The notes beneath the pieces are model-generated. The model did no database searches. It saw nothing but the letters and a program-made list of their open reading frames with translations, and was not told the origin of the DNA. The position numbers and the translations under genes are program-made. A stretch of DNA of 39,883 bases. It comes from Vulcanimicrobiia bacterium. Lineage in GTDB: Bacteria; Vulcanimicrobiota; Vulcanimicrobiia; Vulcanimicrobiales; Vulcanimicrobiaceae. Where the stretch lies: the NCBI GenBank assembly GCA_025934645.1, contig JAICWY010000016.1, forward strand, positions 1 through 39,883, given 5' to 3'. Positions 31,859-38,227 of this stretch are shown here, in pieces (within the stretch, counting starts at the first letter, position 1; every line of letters begins with the position of its first letter).

Positions 31859-32818
31859 ATGGCGGACATGAACGCGCAGACCAAGCCGCAGTTTCCGGAC
31901 GAGCAAAGCGCCGATGGCGCTTTCGTCCGTCAAGGCGACGCGTTCGGGAAGTGGGTACGCGCCGGCGACAGTCCGGAGTTCCCGGCTGTCGCCGGCCGCT
32001 ATCATTTGTACGTGTCCCTTGCGTGCCCGTGGGCGCACCGCACCATCATCACCCGCCGCTTGAAGAAGCTCGAAGACGCCATCGGCATGACGGTCGTCGA
32101 TCCGGTGCGCGATGAGAAAGGGTGGGCGTTCCGGCCGGTTCCCGGCGCTTCCAACGACCCCGTCAATGGGTTCGAGTATTTGAGCCAGGCGTATGCCGCG
32201 ACCGATCCGTCCTACCGCGGGCGCGTCACAGTCCCCGTGCTCTGGGACAAAGCCACAAAGCAAATCGTAAGCAATTCCGACGACGACATCATGCGTATGT
32301 TCGAAACGGAATTCGAAGCGATCGGCGATTCGTCGCTCGACCTTTACCCGCGGGAGCACCGCCAAGAGATCGATGCGCTCAACGAGTGGATTTACGAAAC
32401 ACTGAACAACGGCGTCTATAAAGCCGGGTTTGCGACCAGTCAGCGCGTGTACGAAGCGGCTGCGGAAGCCGTCTTCAAGACCCTCGACCAGCTGGAAGAA
32501 CGGCTCGCAAACCGCCGCTATCTGGTGGCGGATCGTCCGGTAGAAACGGATTGGCGCACCTTCGTGACGCTCGTGCGCTTCGATGCCGTTTATGCGGGTC
32601 ATTTCAAGTGCAATCTGCGCCGCATCGTGGATTATCCGAATCTCTGGGGCTATCTGCGCGATCTCTATCAGTACGACGGCGTCGCCGGCACGGTCAACAT
32701 GGATCACATCAAGCGCCATTACTACTACACGCACGACGACATCAATCCGACGCGTATCGTGCCCATCGGGCCCGCCATCGATTTCACCACGCCGCACGGC
32801 CGGGAACGGTTGCAGTAA
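31859..32818 (+). CDS. Glutathionyl-hydroquinone reductase (Xi-class GST)
   Basis: 319 aa. Thioredoxin-fold domain with catalytic Cys56 in LACPWAHR, the C-P-W-A signature of S-glutathionyl-hydroquinone reductases (YqjG/ECM4), then an all-helical GST C-domain (ETDWRTFVTLVRFDAVYAGHFKCN). It frees hydroquinones from glutathione adducts in the family. If this organism lacks glutathione another thiol would be the partner. The ATG at 31859 is chosen; a second in-frame ATG lies at 31868. Confidence 0.92.
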   Translation: MADMNAQTKPQFPDEQSADGAFVRQGDAFGKWVRAGDSPEFPAVAGRYHLYVSLACPWAHRTIITRRLKKLEDAIGMTVVDPVRDEKGWAFRPVPGASNDPVNGFEYLSQAYAATDPSYRGRVTVPVLWDKATKQIVSNSDDDIMRMFETEFEAIGDSSLDLYPREHRQEIDALNEWIYETLNNGVYKAGFATSQRVYEAAAEAVFKTLDQLEERLANRRYLVADRPVETDWRTFVTLVRFDAVYAGHFKCNLRRIVDYPNLWGYLRDLYQYDGVAGTVNMDHIKRHYYYTHDDINPTRIVPIGPAIDFTTPHGRERLQ

Positions 32819-32819
32819 C

Positions 32820-33458
32820 TTGCACGTGGATCTCAAATTCGCGTTGACCGCCTTCGCGACGGCCTTCACGATTATCGATCCCATCGGCATGATTCCGCTC
32901 ACGCTGGCCGCCACCGTTGCGATGCCGTCGGAGCGGCGCACGAAGATCGTCGATCAGGCCGTCATGGTCGCGGCAATCGTCATGCTGGTCATGGGTGTTG
33001 TCGGGCGCCCGTTGCTCAATTATCTGGGCATAACGCTCTCCGCATTTTTAATCGCCGGCGGAATATTGTTGTTCCTCATTGCTATCGACATGCTGTTCGC
33101 CAGGCCGACCGGGGCGAAACGCACGGAAGAAGAGGAACGCGAAGCCGCGCACGCTGAAAACCCGGCCGTCTTTCCGCTGGCCATTCCCATGATCGCCGGT
33201 CCCGGTACGATAGCGACCGTCATGCTGCTCGTGAACCTCGCACGCAACGACGGACCGCGTCTCGTGATCGTCGCTATTGCATGCGCTGCGGCCCTTTTCA
33301 TCACGTGGCTTTTCATGCGCGGCGCCATGAAATTCCAGCACCTCATCGGCAGCACGGGAATCCACGTCGTTACCCGGCTCTTGGGAATCATTCTCGCGGC
33401 GCTCGCGGTGCAATTCGTGTTGAACGGGCTAGGAGAAACGCAGCTCTTCAAGCGTTAG
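32820..33458 (+). CDS. MarC-family inner-membrane protein
   Basis: 212 aa. Six predicted helices, with the family blocks TIIDPIGMIPL near the N-terminus, a charged loop (KRTEEEEREAAHAENPAVFPLAIP) and the second half IAGPGTIATVMLL. The TTG at 32820 follows the preceding stop by 1 nt; a GTG at 32826 is also possible. MarC proteins (also YchE/YhgN) have no settled function; early links to antibiotic resistance were not confirmed. The earlier frame to 32583 lies inside the reductase gene. Confidence 0.85.
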   Translation: MHVDLKFALTAFATAFTIIDPIGMIPLTLAATVAMPSERRTKIVDQAVMVAAIVMLVMGVVGRPLLNYLGITLSAFLIAGGILLFLIAIDMLFARPTGAKRTEEEEREAAHAENPAVFPLAIPMIAGPGTIATVMLLVNLARNDGPRLVIVAIACAAALFITWLFMRGAMKFQHLIGSTGIHVVTRLLGIILAALAVQFVLNGLGETQLFKR

Positions 33459-33476
33459 GCCGCTTGGAGCGAGGCG

Positions 33477-33482
33477 TATAAT
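33477..33482 (+). promoter_or_regulatory. -10 box of the small basic ORF
   Basis: Perfect TATAAT, then GAACCT (6 nt), then the ATG at 33489. Same spacing as the ars and MCO-ZIP starts. No good -35. Confidence 0.6.
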
Positions 33483-33488
33483 GAACCT

Positions 33489-33683
33489 ATGAGCAACGCG
33501 ACGTTCGACCGGCCGAAGAAGCATGGCGTGCGCGGCAGCGTTTTCTCGAGCGAGCCGCGTTACCGCGTTCTGCGCGCAATTCACGCTCGGGCCGTGCGGC
33601 GTCTGCATCACGCGAAGCTGAGTTTGCTCCTGAGGGCGCAATGGCACCTCTTGCGCGCCCATAGTTCCTGGAGCCGAGCCTAA
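33489..33683 (+). CDS. Small basic hypothetical protein, probably leaderless
   Basis: 64 aa, strongly basic (many Arg, Lys and His: RPKKHGVRG, RAIHARAVRRLHHAKLS). No membrane segment and no known motif. The only strong support for expression is the perfect -10 box 6 nt upstream, as at verified-looking genes nearby; codon use alone would not carry it. A nucleic-acid-binding role would fit the charge but is a guess. It could also mark a short non-coding transcript. Confidence 0.4.
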   Translation: MSNATFDRPKKHGVRGSVFSSEPRYRVLRAIHARAVRRLHHAKLSLLLRAQWHLLRAHSSWSRA

Positions 33684-33733
33684 CCGCAAGAAACGGGTGT
33701 CCGCGATACGCCTGACCATGGCACGATAACGCC

Positions 33734-34396
33734 GTGGACGAGCAACTTCTCGACGACGGCTACGTGCACCTCAAGCAGTTTCTCGGTCGGAGCGACTGTA
33801 TAGCGTTGCGTGCAACGTTTGGGGACGATTCGCTTTTTCGCTCGCGCGTCGTCATGGAGCGCCACAACTTCGGCCGCGGCGAATATAAATACTACGCATA
33901 TCCGCTTCCCGAACCCATTGCGCAGTTGCGCGAATCGCTGTACGAGCGCTTGGCCCCGGCTGCAAACCGCTGGAACGAGCGTCTCAACGTACCGCAGCGC
34001 TATCCGGCCGCGCAGCAGCAGTACCTCCTCGACTGCGCGCAGCACGGACAGACGCGCCCGACCGCGCTGATGTTGCGCTACCGTACCGGCGACTACAATT
34101 GCTTGCACCAGGACACGTATGGAGAACTGGCATTTCCGTTCCAGGCAACGCTGTTCTTGAGTTCACGCGATGAATACGACGGCGGCGAATTCGTGCTCGT
34201 CGAGCAGCGCCCGCGCGCGCAGTCGCGGCCGATTGTCATCGCACCGGATATCGGCGACCTGTTGGTCATTCCGAACCGCTACCGTCCGGTGAAGGGAAAG
34301 AACGGATATTTCCGCACCGTCTTCCGCCACGGCGTGAGCGAAATCCGCAGTGGAGAACGATTCGCGTTAGGAATTATTTTCCACGACGCGCAGTGA
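33734..34396 (+). CDS. 2OG-Fe(II) oxygenase (PF09859-like)
   Basis: 220 aa from the GTG at 33734. Iron ligands are His125-x-Asp127 (CLHQDTYGELAFPFQ) and His199 (VFRHGVSEI), with Arg209 (RSGERFALG) as the 2-oxoglutarate Arg. The block GGEFVLVEQRPRAQSRP is typical of the family sometimes named oxygenase acting in oxidative demethylation of damaged DNA, a name not backed by much biochemistry. It converges on atoE, with only 1 nt between the two stops. A DNA- or protein-modifying role is possible. Confidence 0.85.
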   Translation: MDEQLLDDGYVHLKQFLGRSDCIALRATFGDDSLFRSRVVMERHNFGRGEYKYYAYPLPEPIAQLRESLYERLAPAANRWNERLNVPQRYPAAQQQYLLDCAQHGQTRPTALMLRYRTGDYNCLHQDTYGELAFPFQATLFLSSRDEYDGGEFVLVEQRPRAQSRPIVIAPDIGDLLVIPNRYRPVKGKNGYFRTVFRHGVSEIRSGERFALGIIFHDAQ

Positions 34397-34397
34397 C

Positions 34398-35732
34398 TCA
34401 GTGCGGCACTAAAAAGAGCAGCGATAGTCCGAAGAAGACGAATGCGACTGCGAAGCTAACCACCGTGAACGCCATGACGCGGCGTAATCCCACTCCGGCG
34501 ATCGCGAGCACCGGCAAAGCCCAGAACGGTTGAATCATGTTGGCGACTTCCTCGCCGATCGCGACGCCCATAGCCGTTGCCGGAAGGGATGCGTGCAGTT
34601 TCACTGCGGCCGGAACGGCGAACGGGCCTTGCACCGCCCAATGTCCACCGCCGCTCGGAACGAAAAGGCTGATCAAAATCGAACTGAGATAGCTCCAAAA
34701 CGGCAGCGTTTGCGCGGTTGCGAATGCGTCGAACCACTGCGCGATGACGCCGGCCAAGCCCGTTGACGTTATGATCCCCATAATGCCGCCATAGAGCGGA
34801 TACTGGATGATCAGCGGTCCGGTCACGCGTGCCGCGTCATCGATTGCGCGGACGTATGCGATGGGTGTCCAGTGCAGCAGCAGACCCAAACAAAAAAAGA
34901 TGAAGATGACGGAATCGATGTCGAGCGACGCGCCCGCCGCCGCCCAATTCCAGGCGATATAGCCCAGTCCGGCAACGCCGAGCACGGCGTTTAATATCCA
35001 CGCGTTTTCCAAACGCGCCGCGAGCGTGTGTTGCGCTGCCTCAACGCGCGTCGAAGAAACCGGCGGCGGCGCGGATTGCACGTCGCCCGTCACCGTGTCT
35101 TCGGGTTCGAGCGCGCGAAAAAGAAAGGGCAGCAGCACCAAGAGTCCGATTACCGGCGCCAGATTGAACGGCGTAAAGATTGTCGCGCTTATCGGCAGCA
35201 CGTGACCCGTGTATTGCTGGACGATGTTGAGTTTGTTGCCCGGCGTCGCTTGCGCGAGCGCGATGGAGCTGGAGAGGCCGCTCGCCCAAATCAGGAAACC
35301 GCTGTATGCCGCCGCGACGAGCCAGCCGAAATCGATCCGCATGCGCCGCGCAATGGCGCGCGAGAGCAGGCCGGCAACGACCAAACCGAAGCCCCAATTC
35401 AGCCAGCACGCCACGGCTGAGACGACGAACGTCAGGGATACGGCGCCTTTGCGGGTGCGCGGCTGCGTGGCAAGCCATTCCAACGCTCGCGCCACGGGAC
35501 GGCTGTTTGCAAGCGCGTAACCCGTCACCAAGATCAAGATCATCTGCAGCGCGAACGCGAGGATGTCGAAGACACCCTTGTACCACGCGCCCAAGATATC
35601 GCTGGGCGCGTGATGCGGAGCGAAGATGAACGCTAGTATCGCCGTGACGATCGTCAATCCGGCGGCAAAGACGTACGGGTCCGGAACCGCGTATTCGAAG
35701 ACGCGCGTGAAATAGCCGGAGATGCTGCGCAT
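34398..35732 (-). CDS. atoE: Short-chain fatty-acid transporter (AtoE family)
   Basis: 444 aa, about 11-12 membrane helices. The AtoE pattern is clear: YFTRVFEYAVPDPYVFA at the start, SAVACWLNWGFGLVVAGLL, GLSSSIALAQATPG, and the C-terminal LFVPSGGGHWAVQGPF block. Imports acetoacetate or butyrate-type acids in characterised members; no atoDAB genes are beside it. It lies 9 nt after the RsbW-like gene and may be expressed with it. Confidence 0.88.
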   Translation of the reverse strand: MRSISGYFTRVFEYAVPDPYVFAAGLTIVTAILAFIFAPHHAPSDILGAWYKGVFDILAFALQMILILVTGYALANSRPVARALEWLATQPRTRKGAVSLTFVVSAVACWLNWGFGLVVAGLLSRAIARRMRIDFGWLVAAAYSGFLIWASGLSSSIALAQATPGNKLNIVQQYTGHVLPISATIFTPFNLAPVIGLLVLLPFLFRALEPEDTVTGDVQSAPPPVSSTRVEAAQHTLAARLENAWILNAVLGVAGLGYIAWNWAAAGASLDIDSVIFIFFCLGLLLHWTPIAYVRAIDDAARVTGPLIIQYPLYGGIMGIITSTGLAGVIAQWFDAFATAQTLPFWSYLSSILISLFVPSGGGHWAVQGPFAVPAAVKLHASLPATAMGVAIGEEVANMIQPFWALPVLAIAGVGLRRVMAFTVVSFAVAFVFFGLSLLFLVPH

Positions 35733-35741
35733 GGAGCCGGA

Positions 35742-36155
35742 TTAGGCCGGCCGCCGAGGTCTCCCTTGCTCGATCCCAGCTTCGTGCGGCATCGGAATCC
35801 GCAGCATGATGTGGGAGCCTTGCGCGCTCGTTTCCAGCGACATCGGCACCCGGGCGCCGCGTAGAATCGCTTGCCGCAACTCGCCTTGCGTCGCGCTTAC
35901 ACCGGGGCGTCCTTGCGTGTAGACGTGCACGCATGGGCCTGCGCCGGTCTGCTCGACCGTGACGACCAAGGCGAGATGGCCGCGCTCCATTTCAGCGCCG
36001 AGCAGCTCCCCCAAGACTGTCTCGACACTGAACAGATCGGCGTCTCGCCCAATGAGTTCGCGCAATTCGTCGACCACCGCGCGGCGGACTTTCGCCACGG
36101 AGTAGGCGTCGGCGCTATCTATAGACCATTGCACCGGCTGGGGGACGACCTCCAA
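35742..36155 (-). CDS. Degenerate RsbW-like (HATPase) protein
   Basis: 137 aa from a TTG at 36155, the first start after the in-frame stop. The N-terminal helices (SVAKVRRAVVDELRELIG, then VETVLGELLGAEMERGHLAL) resemble anti-sigma-factor kinases, but the N-box E-L-x2-N-A-x2-H has become GELLGAEMERGH, so the Mg/ATP Asn is gone, and the D-x-G-x-G motif is not recognisable. ATP binding is thus doubtful. It may be a binding-only switch protein. A GTG at 36134 is an alternative start. Confidence 0.5.
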   Translation of the reverse strand: MEVVPQPVQWSIDSADAYSVAKVRRAVVDELRELIGRDADLFSVETVLGELLGAEMERGHLALVVTVEQTGAGPCVHVYTQGRPGVSATQGELRQAILRGARVPMSLETSAQGSHIMLRIPMPHEAGIEQGRPRRPA

Positions 36156-36203
36156 ATTCTGTGGGCCCTTTGCCGCAGCCGGCTCGTTCTTAAACCAAAG
36201 GTC

Positions 36204-36773
36204 TCATAATCTTAACATATCAGTAAGCGGCCGCATGCCGTCTTCACGATAGCCGGTCTCTTTCTGATGCTCCTCGTCGGCGACCCGAACGCCGTAGTGG
36301 TACGTCAGCGATCCGCCGAGCCATCCCGACGCGAGCAGCGACATCGCCGTCATCAGCGACATGCCGCGCTGCCACCACGTAACGGACGGGCCGGGCTCGC
36401 GACCGCGAATGCGTTGTCCGCGCGTTGCGCTGTTCACGGCGAACAAACTGAGCGCGGCAACATTCAAGCCCGCGTGAGCGAGGCCGGTGTACCACGCGCG
36501 CTTTCCGCGCGGAATCTGCAGAAAATCGATCAGTCCGAACATTGCCGCGCCCGTTGCGGTAATGATGCCGATATCGATGAGGCGTTTTGCGCCGATTGCG
36601 TACGCCCATTCGTCTTCGCTTGCAGGGCCGATGAAGTCAAATGCAACGCTCGACATCCATGCGCCGATCGGCACGGTGACGAGCAGCGGATGAATCGGAT
36701 GACCGTACGGTCCCGCGAGCGGCGTTTTGGGCTCTTTCGCCTGCTTGTAGTTCGTGTCTCGCATCTCGTTCAT
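36204..36773 (-). CDS. DUF2231 membrane protein
   Basis: 189 aa. Four predicted helices: HPLLVTVPIGAWMSSVAFDF, IDIGIITATGAAMFGLIDFL, LAHAGLNVAALSLFAVN and GMSLMTAMSLLASGWLGGSL. The GHPIHPLLVTVPIGAW start is the DUF2231 signature, whose two His may bind heme or metal (unproven). The ATG at 36773 is preferred over a 36806 start that has no support. Divergent from the nitronate monooxygenase gene, with 91 nt between them. Heads the run DUF2231, RsbW-like, atoE. Confidence 0.82.
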   Translation of the reverse strand: MNEMRDTNYKQAKEPKTPLAGPYGHPIHPLLVTVPIGAWMSSVAFDFIGPASEDEWAYAIGAKRLIDIGIITATGAAMFGLIDFLQIPRGKRAWYTGLAHAGLNVAALSLFAVNSATRGQRIRGREPGPSVTWWQRGMSLMTAMSLLASGWLGGSLTYHYGVRVADEEHQKETGYREDGMRPLTDMLRL

Positions 36774-36851
36774 AGCACCATGATGCGCTGCTGCGCGCGC
36801 AGGCAAACGCGTCTGACGGTAAAGCGGCTAGGCAGGCGCCGAGCGCGGTGC

Positions 36852-36857
36852 TACACT
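36852..36857 (+). promoter_or_regulatory. Candidate -10 box of the nitronate monooxygenase gene
   Basis: TACACT followed by 7 nt and the ATG at 36865; no ribosome site is visible, so a leaderless transcript is likely. Confidence 0.45.
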
Positions 36858-36864
36858 CCGGTGC

Positions 36865-37794
36865 ATGCAGCAGTCGTTGACGGATCTGCTGGGCGTGCGG
36901 ATTCCAATTTTGAATGCGCCGATGACCCCGCAAGCAGGCGGAGCGCTGGCGCGCGCCGTCGGCGAAGCGCAAGCCTTCGGCATGCTCGGTTTCGACGAAG
37001 ACGAACCCGAAGATGCAATCGCCGCGCAAGTTGCAATTCTGACGCGCGAACCGCGTGTGCCGTTCGGCATCGGGCTTGTGGCATGGGTGCTGGAACGCCG
37101 CCCGCAGCTGTTGGATATCGCGATCGCGGCGCGGCCGAAGTTCGTCAGCATTTCTTTCGGCGATCCGGCGCCGTATGTGGGCCGTTTGCACGCCGCCGGC
37201 ATTCTGGCCGGCTCGCAAGTACAGAACCGCAAATGGGCGCAAACGGCGATCGATGCGGGCGTCGATATTCTCGTCGCGCAAGGCACCGAAGCGGGTGGCC
37301 ACACCGGCGCGGTCGGCACGCTGCCGCTCTTACAAATCGTGCTCGAAATGACGGATAAACCGGTTATCGCCGCCGGCGGAATCGCGACCGGGCGCGGCTT
37401 TGCCGCGGTCATTGCCGCAGGTGCGGCGGGCGCGTGGATCGGCACGCCGTTTTTGCTCGCGAAAGAGGCACGCAACACGCAAGCCGCGCGCGATCGCATC
37501 GCCGCGAGCGATGAAACGCAGACGATCTATACGCGCGTGTACGATCGGGTGCAGAAAAAAGCATGGCCGCACGAGTTCGGCGGACGCGCGCTGCGCACGC
37601 CTTTCGTCGAACGATGGACCGATCGAGAAGATGCGCTTACGAGCGATCCGGAGGCCGCGTCGGCATTCCGGCCGGAAGAGAAAATATACGCGGGCCAAGC
37701 AGTCGGTTTGATGCATGAGGTCAGGCCCGCCGCCGGCATCGTACGCGAAATTTACGATGCGGGCGTGGAGCGGTTGCGCGCGATCCGGCTTTAA
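36865..37794 (+). CDS. Nitronate monooxygenase / 2-nitropropane dioxygenase-like
   Basis: 309 aa, FMN-dependent TIM-barrel enzyme. Features: VRIPILNAPMTPQAGGALA at the start, VAQGTEAGGHTGAVG with the catalytic His146, and the phosphate-binding VIAAGGIATGRG and AGAAGAWIGTPFL loops. The family oxidises nitroalkane anions such as propionate-3-nitronate, but many members have other or unknown substrates. The gene stands alone. 68 nt separate it from the next small ORF. Confidence 0.9.
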   Translation: MQQSLTDLLGVRIPILNAPMTPQAGGALARAVGEAQAFGMLGFDEDEPEDAIAAQVAILTREPRVPFGIGLVAWVLERRPQLLDIAIAARPKFVSISFGDPAPYVGRLHAAGILAGSQVQNRKWAQTAIDAGVDILVAQGTEAGGHTGAVGTLPLLQIVLEMTDKPVIAAGGIATGRGFAAVIAAGAAGAWIGTPFLLAKEARNTQAARDRIAASDETQTIYTRVYDRVQKKAWPHEFGGRALRTPFVERWTDREDALTSDPEAASAFRPEEKIYAGQAVGLMHEVRPAAGIVREIYDAGVERLRAIRL

Positions 37795-37850
37795 CAATTT
37801 TTATCGCAGTTGATACTAACGGTGCATCCAATGCGCTGCCGATAGAGTTA

Positions 37851-37856
37851 TATAGT
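37851..37856 (+). promoter_or_regulatory. -10 box of the 58-aa membrane ORF
   Basis: TATAGT followed by 6 nt (TCGAGT) and the ATG at 37863; the repeated spacing is the main reason to believe this start. Confidence 0.55.
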
Positions 37857-37862
37857 TCGAGT

Positions 37863-38039
37863 ATGGTAACGTCAACGTTCGCGCATCCGTATAGCCTGCA
37901 AGTGCTGGCGCTTTGGTTCTCCTTTTTGCCGGTGCTCGGCATGGCCGGATTGATGGCCGCTGCCCTGATGCGCGGCGACCGCGGCTTCCGCCGGAAGGTC
38001 CGCATTTCGGTTCCGGTCCCCTCAAAAAGCGGGGTTTGA
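37863..38039 (+). CDS. Small membrane protein (58 aa), unknown
   Basis: A short ORF of 58 codons. One hydrophobic helix (residues about 14-38, LALWFSFLPVLGMAGLMAAAL) is followed by a basic tail (RGDRGFRRKVR) and SVPVPSKSGV; positive-inside would put the tail in the cytoplasm. The ATG lies 6 nt after TATAGT, so a leaderless mRNA is expected. Its stop codon overlaps the -35 box of the rpoB promoter. No family recognised. Confidence 0.5.
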   Translation: MVTSTFAHPYSLQVLALWFSFLPVLGMAGLMAAALMRGDRGFRRKVRISVPVPSKSGV

Positions 38040-38064
38040 CCTCCCCAAGGCCGGGTGGTATACT
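38036..38064 (+). promoter_or_regulatory. rpoB promoter
   Basis: TTGACC (38036-38041), a 17-nt spacer and TATACT (38059-38064). The predicted transcript starts near 38071, about 157 nt before the rpoB ATG. A 5-codon ORF (MPRAR, 38073-38090) begins 8 nt after the -10 box. Confidence 0.82.
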
Positions 38065-38103
38065 AGTCGCCTATGCCCCGCGCCCGTTAAGGCACATATA
38101 TAA

Positions 38104-38165
38104 AAGAAGAACGAGTCCCTCGTCCGCGCCGTCCGGGCGCAATCAGAGGTTCTCTCGTTCTTTTT
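38104..38165 (+). promoter_or_regulatory. Structured rpoB leader, terminator/attenuator-like hairpin
   Basis: AAGAACGAG (38107-38115) is the exact complement of CTCGTTCTT (38154-38162); one G-U and two A-T pairs extend the stem outward. Inside, GCGCC/GGCGC (38126-38130 and 38136-38140) and CCTC/GAGG (38118-38121 and 38146-38149) can pair. A T run (38161-38165) follows the right arm. This may end transcripts early or bind a regulator; which is not shown. Confidence 0.6.
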
Positions 38166-38227
38166 CGCGTGCTCTGGCGGCGGCAGCCGGCGCAACCTTC
38201 ATTTCTGGGTGAGAGAGAAAACGAGTA

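Noticed and set aside
34397-34397. Bidirectional terminator between the oxygenase and atoE
   Set aside because: Only 1 nt separates the stops and no hairpin with T run is visible.
37816-37821. TTGATA as -35 of the 58-aa ORF promoter
   Set aside because: It lies about 29 nt from the TATAGT box, too far for a 16-18 nt spacer.
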